DNA of 64,000 nucleotides, from NCBI GenBank assembly GCA_977017575.1, contig CDRNVI010000149.1:124001-188000 (forward strand). Reading direction: 5' to 3'. Within the stretch, counting starts at the first letter, position 1, and each line of letters starts with the position of its first letter. Made by a program: the position numbers and the translations under genes. The stretch is from Paramoeba atlantica. Taxonomy: Eukaryota; Discosea. Positions 14,367-25,262 of the stretch are shown in pieces. The notes under the pieces were generated by a model that saw only the letters and a list, made by a program, of their open reading frames with translations, searched no databases and had not been told where the DNA came from.

Positions 14367-15099
14367 GATACAAAGAAAACCAGAGCAGTTAACAGAGACA
14401 TTCACTTTTGCTGCCAAATACAAGATATTCTTGACAAACAAAATGATCTTATGGCAAAAACCGACCAAAAAAAGAGGAACAAGACAAGAGCATCCCAGAT
14501 GTTCAAATGTTTAACACCCTCTTAAAATCAATTCACACACTTGAGGGGGAGACCAATTCCCAAATCAGTTGAATTACCAAGCCTTTTGCTCAAGCATAGT
14601 AAGATGATATTCCTTCTGCACTAAAATAATCGACTATCATCTGTGTGGAATTCTTCCTCTAAAGAAACAATCAAAAAATGCTTCAAACAAAAACCCACAA
14701 ATTCTGGATAGACCTAGCAGGAATCCTCAGAAAAGTGGCTGAAATGTAACCCTAAAGAGAAAGAGGGTTGCCTCCAGCAGTCCTACCTCAATCACTTTTG
14801 GGGTGAAATACTAAATGGTGGTCACAGAAAGTTTGAGAAGCGCTTTGGATCAAGCAGTCTCTGACTCATCATTCTGTTTTTCCTAAATCATATACCCATA
14901 CATTTACTCCTTTTGCCAAAACTGTTTGGAATGTCAAGACAACAACAAAAAAAACAAAAAAAGGAATGAGAGGAGCAAGACTCAAACCTCTTCTTTACTC
15001 CATATCCTCCTGGGCCACTGCCTGCACCCCCTGGACCAAAATACCATCTACAAGGATTCACTTTTGCCTGTAATTGTGACAATTTCGATGGATCCATCC

Positions 15100-15440
15100 A
15101 AATCTACCCAATCTCCCAGCCACAGAAATGCAAAAACAATTGCAGAAATTGCTTTATGCAATACACACCTGCATCAACTCTATGCCTATCAAAATTATAA
15201 CCCTGACAATGGCTTTGAATTCTCAAACCAGCTTCATGGCTGATTTGGCAAATCAAGGTCATTTAAGCATATATATATATCCATCCATGATCATTGAAGA
15301 TGATTGGGATCTCCTAATTCCTCTTCACTTCATTCTTCATTCACTTTGGTAGACATCCATCAATGGTATTGGATACAACAGAGGCATATTGACGAGAAAT
15401 AGCAGTCACCACTTCTGCTGATCATTTCAATCTAGAACAA
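15100..15440 (+). mobile_element. Ty3/gypsy-like fragment, integrase core
   Basis: The + strand frame at 15200-15340 reads DNGFEFSNQLHG, then DDWDLLIPLHFILHS and, after a stop, TSINGIGYNRGI. This resembles the gypsy integrase order SDNGPEF ... W(D)xLLPxxxFAxN ... TSxGxxPFExxYG. The DN of DNGFEF would be the second catalytic aspartate. The first aspartate and the DX35E glutamate were not located. Stops and a frame change make it non-functional. Confidence 0.45.
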
Positions 15441-15759
15441 CAGAACATGTGCCACAAAAATATTATGCACCTAAAGGAATTAAAAGTAAAGATATATGAG
15501 ATCTCTGTTAATTATGAAGAAGGACAAATACAAAACCAACCCCTCCTGCATGTGTCCTTGAATTGAATAAGATGGATGATTTTAACCACAGAGATGATTA
15601 CAATTACAAAGTGAAAGAGATTCATGAACACCACATTGATGAGGATGGAACACTTTAATAGAAGGACTACTGTGTTGGAAAAGCTATCAGACACCATCTC
15701 TGCTCCTGATTTAATCAAACATTATTGCAAGAATCACCCTCATGAGTCTCCTTCACCAA

Positions 15760-17250
15760 GGGCGAATCTGAAAAAGAAATTCGTCCAGCCTCTTCTTCTG
15801 CAGGTTTATTTTGAACCAAAAAAAAAATCAGGTTTACCTCAAAGGAAAAAGGAAAAAAGAAAGAATAAAGAAAGAATAAAGAAAGAATAAAGAAAAAAAG
15901 GAAAAGACAGAAGAAAAAGAAAAAGTAAAGAAAAGAAAAAAAGAAAAAGAAGATAACATTTTGATTCCAGTTTTATCTTTTTGCTCCTTTGTTTTTCTCT
16001 TTGCTCTGCAATCTCCATCATCTTCCCTGATCATTTGCCCAAAAATGAGATTCTTTTACAAACATCTCACAATCTCAAAAACTTTGGATGTTGCAAAACA
16101 AAACACCCCAATAAATTACTAACACTTAACCCTGAACAATATAGCAAGATCACCTGTGTTATAAGATGAACTTGAGTGTGAGAAGAGAGATGAGAAAAAA
16201 AAAATAGAACAAAAAAAAAAGAAAAGAGGATATCAACAACAACAAAAAAAAACAGACTAAAAAAACACAATCAACTAAAAATAAAAATAAAAATAAAAAA
16301 AAGTTAACAAACCATATGAAAAAGTGATCAAAGTGGTTCTCTTTGGATACTTAGTCAGACAGCCCTACAATATAACTCTTTAACTCTCTCAGACTTGGCT
16401 ATAGAGACCCAAGAAACACATCAAACAAGAATTCCAACTCTTTTTTTTCTCTTAGATCTGATAAAGAAATCGCCTCAACATTTTGAGATGTGCAAAAATA
16501 GATTGGTTGTAGTGGTCAATTCATGGAATGTAAAACCTGAAGAGAAAAGAATATTGGTATTAGAATTCTTTTAAAAGATAGAAAAAAAATAAGAAAAGAA
16601 AAAAAAAGTAAAGAAAAAAAAGGAGAAAGGGAGAAAGGAGAGACAAAGGAAAAATGAAGAATTCAAAAATCCCAAACACCAAAGTCAAAGAAAAAAAAGA
16701 GAAAAAAAGAAGAAAGAGAGAAAGAAAGAAAAAAACAAAGTGAAAAAGAGAAGAAAAAGATTAAAAAAAAGGAGGGAAACTAAAAGGAGAAAAACCAACC
16801 AATCCCCAACCCCAATCCCAAAAGCCGAAAACAACAAACATCACATCACATCTCACAAGATATAACCACATGACAAAACATGACAAACAAAAAGATTTAA
16901 AAAAGAAAAGAAAAGAAAAGAATAACCTTTTGTCTTTTTGGTGTGGATAACCCAATTGCCCCCCACGCCATTCCAAACCCCTCTTGCCTCTCTCTCGAAA
17001 AAGGAAAAAAGAAACAAGTTGGTTGTTTTCTTTTTTTTCTCTCCTTTTTTTCTTTGATCACTCTTTTTTGAAAATCTGTTTTCTTTTTTTTCTTTTAACT
17101 TCAAGGTCGGTGTTCTTTCTTCCTTTTCTCCCTCTTGCCTCTCTTGTTTTGTATCAGGGAACAAGAAGGGAAAACAAAAAAAAAACCAAAAAAAAAAATT
17201 AGCGCACTTTTAGCGAACTAAATCTGTGTTGTCGAAAGAAAAGGTTCGAA
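15760..17250. other. Intergenic purine-rich DNA, no gene seen
   Basis: The stretch alternates A/G runs (for example repeated agaaagaata around 15850-15890 and agaaaaa runs at 16570-16780) with short mixed sequence. Open frames here are lysine or phenylalanine runs read from homopurine or homopyrimidine DNA and are not credible. No RNA gene or element was recognised. Confidence 0.55.
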
Positions 17251-17506
17251 AAACAAAGCAGCAAGAGGACAATGTGAAAAAGGATCTCTTTTATTAAAAA
17301 TTAAAGTAAATAATTTTCATGGAATTCAAAAAAGAAGAAGAGGAAAGAGAAGAGAGGAGTCATTTTTTTGTCTCCTCTTTCATAAATCAACTTTTGAAAC
17401 AGACACACCCCTCCTCCACTCCCTCCACCCAAGAAAGGAGAGAGGAGAGAGAGGAAGAGAGAGAGAGAGAGAGAGAGGGAAGGGGGAATCTCCTCATTTC
17501 TGTTTT

Positions 17507-17959
17507 TCACTTCACTGTAGATCGCGCCAATGCATGTTCCAAAACTTCATCATAATCAACAGATGCAACCGAACCACCCTGAAGTCGACAAGAAATCCCA
17601 CCTTCTCCAATCTTTCCAACAATTCCATTTGCAGAAAAAGAAACAACCATCTTTTCTTTGATTTTAGCTCTGTCAGGTGCCCACATCACAAACACTAACT
17701 TACTCCTTTTGACATGATCAGAAGGAGAGATGTATTTGATGTGAGTCAATCCATACGCACATTTGTCTCTTGGGAGATGAGTCGTGAATTCAGCCCATTC
17801 TGTTCGCCCATCCACCACATCCTCACTTTTCGATAAATCATGATAATCAGTTTGACATTTTCCATCATCGATCAAGAAGATACATCCTTTTGATTTTCCG
17901 GATTTGACGGAGCGAGCAATAGAGATACATTCATCAGAAAATTGAACCACGGAAGCCAT
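17507..17959 (-). CDS. Actin-depolymerising factor / cofilin
   Basis: A 150-residue intronless frame with ATG at 17959 and stop TGA at 17507. The family binds ADP-actin, severs filaments and speeds monomer turnover in the cytoplasm. Visible hallmarks: the MAS start with a serine at position 3, the site that regulates animal cofilins by phosphorylation; a central KSKGCIFLIDD strand; and near residues 92-110 the block KLVFVMWAPDRAKIKEKM, which matches the long actin-binding helix region of ADF proteins (usually RLVFIxWxPDxAxIKxKM). The length is slightly above the usual 137-145 because of a short C-terminal tail rich in A, R and S. It is divergent to the PB1 gene that begins at 18565, so the roughly 600 bp between them probably holds both promoters. 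Downstream is a GA microsatellite near 17450. Family call is firm. Confidence 0.93.
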   Translation of the reverse strand: MASVVQFSDECISIARSVKSGKSKGCIFLIDDGKCQTDYHDLSKSEDVVDGRTEWAEFTTHLPRDKCAYGLTHIKYISPSDHVKRSKLVFVMWAPDRAKIKEKMVVSFSANGIVGKIGEGGISCRLQGGSVASVDYDEVLEHALARSTVK

Positions 17960-18498
17960 AGTAGTAGTATTTGTCGATCAATCACAATCACACAAGAAGG
18001 GGCACTGTTTTTTTTGTTTTGTTTTTGTGTTTTGTGTTTTTTGTTTTGTTTTTTTTGTTTTGTTTTTTTTGTTTTGAATTTTTGTTTTTGTGTTTTTTGG
18101 TGTGTTGGGTCGAGGAGGGGACGAAGAAACCTGTTCTTGGAAAAAGTTGGCTCAGTTTCAGTGAAGTATCCATTGGGTGTGGTTTCTCATTTTTCGAAGA
18201 CAACCACTCCCAACCTCTTTTTTCGTCGTTTTGAAAAAGTTTTGTCCAAGTCCGCCCAACACCTTCACTGAATAAAAAAAAATAAAAAATAAAAAGTAAA
18301 AAAAAGGAAAATTTTGTGGGAATTGAACCTCCCGCCCTACGCCGCCCCTCTTTTTTTTTTGGCTTTGTTGGTTCTTTCGGTGATTTTGTTTTTTGTTTTT
18401 TTGTGGTTTGTGGGGTTGGTGTTCCTTCTCGCCATCACCCCCTCTTCCTCTTATCCCCTTCCATGAACGACAACAAACACAACCACTTCTTCTCTCAG
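17960..18498. promoter_or_regulatory. Shared upstream region of ADF (-) and PB1 gene A (+)
   Basis: The two genes start about 600 bp apart and point away from each other. The gap contains T/G-rich simple sequence (gttttgtttttt repeats at 18008-18100) and T- and C-rich stretches. No unambiguous TATA box was seen. Its role as a bidirectional promoter is inferred from gene orientation. Confidence 0.45.
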
Positions 18499-18547
18499 GT
18501 TTTGTTTTTAATTCAAAACATTTCTTTTTCTGGATAACTTGAAACAG
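18499..18547 (+). other. Putative 5' UTR intron of PB1 gene A
   Basis: A 49-nt segment from cag|gttttg to gaaacag|aaaa has GT and AG ends, a T-rich body and a possible branch site at ggataacttg. The same 49 nt is present unchanged before PB1 gene B (33179-33227), while flanking leader sequence differs. It lies 17 nt before the ATG in copy A. Intron status is inferred. Confidence 0.5.
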
Positions 18548-18564
18548 AAAAACAACAATCCAAC

Positions 18565-19551
18565 ATGGTGATGAGAGTTCAGTTGATGTCGTTGATCGTT
18601 GTTCGATCAAAAAACCTCGAGAGGAAAGAAGAAGAACAGTGGTGGGAAGTTCGAAACACTGAGAATGGAGAAGTGTGTTCTATTCAAGCTCAAGACTTTC
18701 GAAGTCTGCGAAGGAAGATCCAGGATGTGTACGGAACTTCGACTGCAGTTCGAGTGTTCTATCTTGATGATGAGTGTGATGTCGTCTTTGTGAAACGTAA
18801 TCAAGACTTGGAAGACGCTTTGTTTGTTCTCCCCAAAAAGGACAACAAGATGGTGACAGCAGTGAAGAGTCATCAGGAGATTGAAAATCGAGTGGATGAT
18901 GATGATGATGAAGAGAAAGTGAGTGATGAGAGTACTGATGATGATTCAGTTTCTGAGAACCCTCAGAAAAGACTCAAGGAACAACAGAAGAGAGAGAAGA
19001 AGATTGAAATGCTCAGTAAACGTGACAAGAAACTGGCAGATCAGATTGATGTTCTTGAAGAAAAGATTGTGGCTCTTCAACGAAGAAAGGAACAGTTGAC
19101 TGAAAACAAAACCCAAGTTCGAGAGAATCTTGTTGATTTGAAAAGTCAAGAGAAAAGTGAAGTTGTTGTTGCTATCAAACAAGAGGAGGAGAAGATTGAA
19201 GAAGCTGAATTGTCTGATGAGACAGTCCAAGAGGAAGAGGAAGAGGAAGAGGAAGAGGAAAAAGAAGATTGTGGTAAACCAAGATCGTTTGGACAATTGA
19301 GAAAACTTCAGAATCAACAACGGAACATCGAAAGAAGACTTTGTAATCTTGAAGCGAAAGAAAAGAAGTCAAAAAAGATGATGGAAACAGAAATTATTCT
19401 CAAGAAACGTTTGGAAGAAATCACAGAAAGGTTGGCCCTGACTGAAGTGGAAGAACAATCAGAAGAACAGAAGGATGAGAAGTTTTTTGTGAATAAGAGA
19501 AAAGGAAAAGATGGTCATTGTAAACATTTAAAGGAAAAAAGATGGAAATAG
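18565..19551 (+). CDS. PB1-domain coiled-coil protein, copy A
   Basis: A 328-residue frame with ATG at 18565 and stop TAG. Residues about 3-92 look like a PB1 domain: WWEVRNTENGEVCS, FRSLRRKIQDVYG, then an acidic OPCA-like motif YLDDECDVVFVKRNQDLEDA. PB1 domains pair with other PB1 domains to build signalling scaffolds. Residues about 130-205 are a lysine/glutamate-rich coiled coil (REKKIEMLSKRDKKLADQ and the following ALQRRKEQLTEN). A run of glutamates (about 222-232) is followed by a second coiled coil and a basic tail. No catalytic domain is visible. A paralogue (325 residues) lies at 33254 and again at 57171; the PB1 part and the coiled coils are highly conserved and the linker after residue 95 is not. 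The next features downstream are a hairpin element and a 5S gene. Exact function unknown. Confidence 0.85.
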   Translation: MVMRVQLMSLIVVRSKNLERKEEEQWWEVRNTENGEVCSIQAQDFRSLRRKIQDVYGTSTAVRVFYLDDECDVVFVKRNQDLEDALFVLPKKDNKMVTAVKSHQEIENRVDDDDDEEKVSDESTDDDSVSENPQKRLKEQQKREKKIEMLSKRDKKLADQIDVLEEKIVALQRRKEQLTENKTQVRENLVDLKSQEKSEVVVAIKQEEEKIEEAELSDETVQEEEEEEEEEEKEDCGKPRSFGQLRKLQNQQRNIERRLCNLEAKEKKSKKMMETEIILKKRLEEITERLALTEVEEQSEEQKDEKFFVNKRKGKDGHCKHLKEKRWK

Positions 19552-19808
19552 AAAGGAGATCTTCAAAATCATCCTTTCAAAATAAAATCTCTCTTTTTGA
19601 ATATCTCACTTTTTTGGTTTATTTATTTATTCTTTTCTCTCACATTGTTGGGGTGCATCTCATCAAACAACAAACAACACACACACTCTCCCTTTTTTCC
19701 TTCTTTTCTCTGTTTAAGTCTCCCAATAACTCTCACTTTTTCTTCCTTAAAAATCATAATTTAGATGAAAGGGGATGTTGGCCACTGTGGAGGGATATCT
19801 TCTTGTAA

Positions 19809-19854
19809 TACTCTCTGAGTTGCTAATTTGTGAAAATTCGTAACTCAGAGAGTA
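19809..19854 (+). other. Hairpin element, copy 1
   Basis: The arms tactctctgagtt (19809-19821) and aactcagagagta (19842-19854) are perfect reverse complements, with loop gctaatttgtgaaaattcgt. It belongs to a family of four distinct copies in the window. Here the stem base after ctctctg is A paired with T, whereas other copies have G paired with C. It lies 258 bp after the PB1-A stop and about 330 bp from the 5S gene. Function unknown. Confidence 0.85.
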
Positions 19855-20186
19855 ATAATAATAATTCTGTGCCTTCAAAACTCTTTTTTGCTTTTTTTGT
19901 GGAACATCTTTTGGGGGGAAATGATCAAGAAGAGAGGGAACCAAAAATAACAAAACACACCCTCCTTATTTTGAATATTTTCTCTCGAATATTTGTGTGG
20001 AGGCATACCACGATCTGCAAATAGAATAACAAGAAAAAGACTGAACCAGAATCAAATTTGTGTTTTCCTCGGACCTGTTTTTCAACAAAAAGAAAATTAA
20101 AAAAAAAAGGGAAAGAAAAAAAGAAAAAGAAAAAAAGGGAAAGAAAAAGAAAAAAAAAGAAAAAAAGAAAAAAAGAAAAAGAGAAG

Positions 20187-20304
20187 GTCTTCAGCACTCG
20201 GGATTCGAATGTGGTCACCCACCATTCTACTAACCGAGCCCACAGCTGCTTAACTTCCGAGTTCTGATGGGATCGGGTGCTTTCAACTGGGTATGACCGA
20301 AGAC
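20187..20304 (-). rRNA. 5S ribosomal RNA
   Basis: On the minus strand the gene begins GTCTTCGGTCATACCC and ends GAGTGCTGAAGAC, so the two ends pair (GUCUUC with GAAGAC) as helix I of 5S rRNA. Inside are the hallmark blocks CCCGATCCCATCAGAACTCG and GGAAGTTAAGCAG, corresponding to the universal GAUCxCxUCxGAxCUCGGAAGxUAAGCxG core and the internal promoter region. Length is about 118 nt. The transcript is followed by T-rich DNA (ccttctctttttcttttt), the usual RNA polymerase III stop. A TATA-like box lies upstream. The gene is single and dispersed among protein genes, not in a tandem 5S array. Confidence 0.97.
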
Positions 20305-20325
20305 ATTTTCTCTTCTTTTTTTTCT

Positions 20326-20334
20326 CCTTTTTAT
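20326..20334 (-). promoter_or_regulatory. TATA-like upstream box of 5S gene
   Basis: On the minus strand ataaaaagg lies 21 nt before the 5S start, followed by agaaaaaaaagaagagaaaa. The 5S pseudogene at 37179 has tataaaagg at exactly the same spacing with the same following purine block, and the 5S gene at 32487 has tattaaaag one base further away. Conservation of position in three copies supports an external pol III promoter element. Confidence 0.6.
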
Positions 20335-20828
20335 CAATCCAATTACTCAAAATTAACAAAAAAGAAAAGAGAAAAAGAAAGAAGAGAAAAGAAAGAAGAG
20401 AAAAAAGAAAAAGAGAGAAAAGAAAGAAGAGAGAAAAGAAAAGAGAGGAAAAGAAGAGAAAAGAAAAAACCTCAATTTTGTTTGTGGACAAAGGTTTGTC
20501 GAAAAGAATTTCTTTGTGATCTCTCTTCTTGTTTTTTCTCAGAATAAAAAACTTGTTTTAGGGGCGGGACTGAAAGGAAAAACATAAAACGGAAAACAAA
20601 AAACAAATCAAGGAAAGAGAGAGAGTGATATGGTCTTGAAGAAGAAAGAAAGAACAAGAAAGAAGTAAAAAAAGGAAAAGAAAAGGATGTGAAAAAAAAA
20701 AACAGAAAGAAAGAGATCACAACCACCAAAAGAAAAGAGAAGAGTGACTGAGAAAAAGAGAAAAAGAGTGAAAGAGAAAAAAACCACAAACCCCACGGAA
20801 AAAAAAAAAAACAAAAACGGGAAATGAT

Positions 20829-20847
20829 GGACCTCTATTTCGGGTCC
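20829..20847 (+). promoter_or_regulatory. GGACC/GGTCC hairpin motif, single copy
   Basis: GGACCTCTATTTCGGGTCC can fold with a GGACC/GGTCC stem. The same motif occurs twice before PB1 gene B (32964 and 32993), each time with a tctattt loop. Here it precedes the LRR gene remnant on the + strand. A regulatory role is inferred only from recurrence. Confidence 0.5.
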
Positions 20848-20980
20848 AGATGGTTTTTTTTGTGAAGTGAAAAGGGCTGGCAGAGAGAGAGTGTGGTTTT
20901 TTTTTGAGCGAAAGAGGAATCCGAGCAGAGAGAGAGAAGAGAGAGTGCTCAGGGTGTGTGTTCGGGGGGAGAGAGAGAGA

Positions 20981-21044
20981 ATGGGAGAGGAGGAGGGCAA
21001 CACACAACCCTCATGCAAGATTCTCTGTTTTTTTTTGCTGGTTC

Positions 21045-21060
<16 letters not shown>
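20981..21060 (+). other. Possible first exon with hydrophobic leader for the LRR gene
   Basis: An ATG at 20981 opens MGEEEGNTQPSCKILCFFLL, then VLSFL and phenylalanines from a T run. A charged start followed by a hydrophobic stretch would suit a signal or anchor sequence of an LRR protein, and LRR exons follow from 21.4 kb. The phenylalanines come from poly-T, so this is weak. Confidence 0.2.
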
Positions 21061-21075
<15 letters not shown>

Positions 21076-21335
21076 TTTTTCTCTATTTTCTCTCCTTTTT
21101 TTTTCTTTTTTTTTTCTCCTTTTTCTTTCTTTTCTTTTCTTTATTTTTTTTTAATCTTTTTTTACTCTTTTTTTTTAAAAAGAAAAAACTTTTGAAATAA
21201 TACTTTTTTCTTTTATTCCCTTTCCTTTTTCTCTCTTTCTTTTCTCTTTCTCTTTCTCTTTCTCTTCTCCTTCTCCTTCTCCTTCTCTCTTTCTCTCTCC
21301 TTCTCTCTCTCCTCTCCTCTTTCTCTTTCTCTTTC

Positions 21336-21367
<32 letters not shown>

Positions 21368-21426
21368 CTCTTTCTCTCTCTTCCACTTTCTCTTTCTCTC
21401 TTTCTCTCTTCTCCCTTCTCCCTTTC

Positions 21427-22227
21427 TATACAACTATCTCAGTGGGACAATCCCAACCGAAATTGGAGTTCTTTCTTCTTCTTGTTTATTTGTTTTTTTT
21501 TTCTTTTTTTTCTTTTTTTTTTCTTTTTTTTCTTTTTTTTCTTTTTTTTTTTCTTTTTTTTCTTTTTTTTCTTCTTTTTTTTCTTTTTTTTTCTTTTTTC
21601 TTTTTTCTTTTTCTTTTTCTTTCTTTTCTTTTTCTTTTTTTCTTTTAATTTTTCTCTCTTTTTTCTTTTTCTTTTAACTTTTTCTTTCTTCTCTCTCTTT
21701 CTCTCTCCTCTTTTCTCTCTCTCTTCTCTCCCCTTTTTTTTTTTCTCTCTCTCTCTCTCTCTAGAGATCTTTCTGACAATACTTTGAGAAGGACTGTTCA
21801 TCAGAAATTGAAAATCTTCATCGTGTCCAAATCATGTTTTTTTTTATTTTTATTTTTATTTTTATTTATTTTTATTTTTATTTTTATTTTATTATTTTAT
21901 TATTTTATTATTTTATTATTTTATTATTTTATTATTTTTTTTTCTTTCTTTTATTATCCTTTTAATAATTTTATCATTTTCTTCCTTTTCTTTCTTTTCC
22001 TTTCCTTTCCTTTCCTTTTCTCTTCTCTTCTCTTCTCTTCCTTCTCTTCTCTTCTCTTCTTCTCTTCTCTTTTCTTTTCTTCTCTTCTCTTCTCTTCTTT
22101 TCTCTTTTCTTTCTTTCTTTTCCAAAAGGTTTTTAGGAGCCAATCAACTGAAAGGAGAAAAAATCTTGGACAAAATTTCAAAACTTCGTTCTTTAACTGA
22201 TTTGTAATTTTTTCTTTTTCTTTTTTT

Positions 22228-22259
<32 letters not shown>

Positions 22260-23016
22260 TTTCTTTTTTTCTTTTTCTTTCTTTTTTCTTTCTTTTTTTT
22301 TCTTTTTTTTCTTTTTTTTCTTTTTTTTCTTTTTTTTCTTTTTTGTTTTTTTGTTTTTTTTTTTCTTTTTTTCTTTTTCTTTTTTTCTTTTTTTCCTTTT
22401 TTTTTTTTCTTTTTCTTTTTCTTTTTTTTTATCTTTTTTCTTTCTTTCTTTATTTCTTTCTTTCCCATTTTTCTTTCATTTCCTTTCTTTCTTCATTTCT
22501 TTTCATTTCTTTCATTTTTATTGAAATTATTTTTGATTTTATCAGATCACTGGGAGGGAATTTCTTTTCAGAGGCAATGCCTGTTGAATTTGCACAACTC
22601 TCTGATCTTCAAATGTTTTTCTTTTTTTTTTTTTTCTTTTTTTTTTCTTTCTTTTTTTCTTTTTTTTCTTTTTTTTCTTTTTTTCTTATTCTGTTTTGAT
22701 GATTTTTTTTCTTTTCTTTCTCTCTCTCTCTCTCTTCTCTCTCACTTTTCTCTCTTTCTCTTTTTCTTCTCTCTCTCTCTCTCTCTCTCCTCTCTCTCTC
22801 CTCTCTCTCTCTTCTCTCTTTCATAATATTTTCTTTTCTTTTCTTTTCTTTTTTCCTTTTTAACTCTTATTTCTTTTCTTTCCCTCTTCTTTCTTTCTTT
22901 CTTTCTTTCTTTCTTTCCCTCTTCTTTCTTTTTTCTTTCTTCTTTCTTTTCTCTTTGTAGGTATTTCAATAAGAATTCATTCACATGACCACTCAACTCA
23001 CGAATCTTGATCAAAT
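21427..23016 (+). pseudogene. Leucine-rich-repeat protein gene, exon ladder with polypyrimidine introns
   Basis: Five islands encode plant-type LRR units. 21427-21483: YNYLSGTIPTEIGVLSS. 21765-21835 (71 nt): DLSDNTLRRTV, then in a shifted frame SEIENLHRVQI. 22129-22203 (75 nt): FLGANQLKGEKILDKIS then KLRSLTD. 22546-22614 (69 nt): LSLGGNFFSEAMPV then EFAQLSDLQ. 22961-23016 (56 nt): YFNKNSFT then TTQLTNLDQ. Each of the last four starts after AG and ends before GT at the same place in the repeat, with phase-2 borders; the third and fourth join in frame. Introns are 290-350 nt of pyrimidines. One unit lacks one base and the fifth lacks about 16 relative to a 72-nt unit, and the first lacks a clear acceptor, so the gene is either decaying or carries sequence errors. 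LRR proteins of this kind are usually surface receptors. Weak further units may follow near 23455 and 23815. Confidence 0.65.
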
Positions 23017-24137
23017 GTATTTTTTTCTTTTTTTCTTTTTCTTTTTCTTTCTTTCTTTCTTTTTTCTTTTTTTTTTTTTTTCTTTTTTCTTTTTTCTTTT
23101 TTTTTCTTTTTTTTTCTTTTTTTTTTTTCCTTTTTCCTTTTTTCATTTTCTTTTTCTTTTTTCATTCTCTTTTTCTTTCCACCACCAACCCAAGATCAAA
23201 AACCTTTGTTTTGTGATGTGTTTTTTTTTTCTTTTCTTTGTTTTTCTTTGTTTTTCTTTGTTTTTTTTGAATTGGAAAACTAATTTTTCTTTCTTTTCTT
23301 TTTTCTTTTTCTTGTTAGATGACAATATAATCAAAAAACAAGAAAGACAGAACAATTGAAAGGATTTTTGTGGTGATGTTTTGGAGTTTTATGAACAAAT
23401 TAAAGAGTTCTTTTGATTTGTTCAAACAACTCTTTTTTCTTCTTTGATATTTTTAAGCTATTTGGGACCCTCAAAGAATTGAAATGTCCCAGAAGATGAT
23501 CCAATTCTCTCTGAGAGAGAGAGAGAGAGAGAGAGAAAGAGGAGTTGGGGAGTTAGGGAGTCAGGGAGACTTGAGATCCCACCAGACAAGTTCTTTTTTT
23601 TCTTCTTTTTTTTCTTCTTTTTTTTTCTTCTTTTTTTTTCTTTTTTTCTCTTTTTTCTTTTTTTTTTTCTTTTTCTCTTTTCTCTTCTCTTTTCTTCTCT
23701 TTCTCCTTGTTTTTTTGATAAGGTTTTCTTTTCTTTTGAGTCTTTTTTTCTCTTATCTCTTATCTCTTTTCTCTTTTCTCTCTTTTCTTTTTTCCTTTTC
23801 TTTCTTTCTTTCTCGAAAAAACCATTCAGGTACTCTTCTTTCTCCTTTTTCTCTCTTTCTTCTTTCTTCTCTTTCTTCTTTCTTCTCTTTTCTTTTTTTC
23901 TCTTTTTCTCTTTTTTCCCCCTCTTTCTCTTTTTCTTTTTCTTTCTTTTTTATCTTATCTTATCTTTTATTTCAAAACAGATAAAAGACAAAAATGTTGT
24001 GAATTCTTCAATTCTTTGAGGGGACACTGAATTACTCAAATCAGAGAAGAGTGTCAAGAAGATCCTTTTCCTTAATTGGTCTTTGTTTATTGTCTCAATC
24101 AGGGTTTTTCTCTTTTTTTTCTTCTTTTTTTCTTTTT

Positions 24138-24181
<44 letters not shown>

Positions 24182-24557
24182 CTTTTTTTTTTCTTTTTTT
24201 TTCTTTTTTTCTTTTTTTCTTTTTTTTTTTGAACCCTAAAATCTTTTTTTTTGTGCTAAAATAATTTTTTTCCCCTGCCAAGGAGGAAAGAGCGAAAGGA
24301 GAGGGAAGAAAAGAGGAAAGAGAAAAAAGAAAAAAGCGAGATGAAAAAAAGAATTAAATTAAAAAAAAAAAAAAAGAGAAGGAGGGAAGAGGTAAGGGGA
24401 AGAGGGAAAGGAAGGTTGGGAAGGTTGGGAAAGGAGGGGAAGGTTAGGAAGGTTGGGGAAGTTTAGGAAGGTTGGGGAAGGTTGGGATGCTTGGGAAAGG
24501 TTGGGAAGAGGTGGGATCATGTTCTCTTTTTTTCTTGAGGTTTATTCTTTTTTCTTT

Positions 24558-24589
<32 letters not shown>

Positions 24590-24632
24590 TTCTTTCTTTT
24601 TTTTTCTTTCTTTTTTTCTTTCTTTTTCTTTT

Positions 24633-24664
<32 letters not shown>

Positions 24665-24707
24665 TTTTTTTCTCTTTCTCTTTTCTTTTCTTTTTCTTTC
24701 TTTTCTT

Positions 24708-24739
<32 letters not shown>

Positions 24740-24892
24740 TCTTTTTTGTTTTGTTTTTTTTCCTATTTTTCTTTTGTTTTTTCTTCTTTATCTTTTCCTC
24801 TTTATCTTTCCTCTTTTTAATCTTTTCCCCTCTCTTCTCTTTTTCTCTCTTTTTCCTTCTCTCTTTCTTTCTCTTTCTTTTCTCCTTAACAC

Positions 24893-24948
24893 AGGAAAGT
24901 TGTTTAATTGAAGAGAGTGTAATTCACGTATTAAAAAAATGTTCCTTT
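24893..24948 (-). other. LRR-like island on minus strand, copy 1
   Basis: The minus strand reads LIRELHSLQLNNFP and then a GT. The same pattern occurs at 25211-25262 (LIRDFTLFYFNDFT, GT) and at 36109-36165 (LIHELHSFQLNNFP, GTAAAG). The L..L..L.L..N.F spacing is LRR-like. It may be an exon of a minus-strand LRR gene, or a short dispersed repeat. Confidence 0.4.
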
Positions 24949-25210
24949 TTTCTTCATTGATTTTTTTCTTTTTTTCTTTTGTTTTTTTTCTTTTTTTTCT
25001 TTGTTTTTTTTCTTTTGTTTTTTCTTTTTTCTTTTTTTCTTTTGTTTTGTGTTTTTCCTTTTTTTTTTTCTTTTTTTTCATCTTTTGTTTTTGTCTTTTT
25101 TATCTTTTCTCTTTCCTCTTTTTAATCTTCTCCCCCTTCTCTTTTCTCTTCTTTCCCCTCTTTCTCTTTCTCTTTTCTTTTCTTTCCTTCTCTTTCTTTC
25201 CTTTTAAGAC

Positions 25211-25262
25211 AGTGAAGTCGTTGAAATAGAAAAGAGTGAAATCACGTATCAAAAGAGATCCT
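25211..25262 (-). other. LRR-like island on minus strand, copy 2
   Basis: The minus strand reads LIRDFTLFYFNDFT followed by GT, aligned residue by residue with the island at 24893-24948, about 315 bp away. Between them is only polypyrimidine sequence, as in the + strand LRR ladder. Confidence 0.4.

Noticed and set aside
18946..19372. Minus-strand frames opposite PB1 genes
   Set aside because: Antisense shadows caused by the acidic and coiled-coil codon bias.
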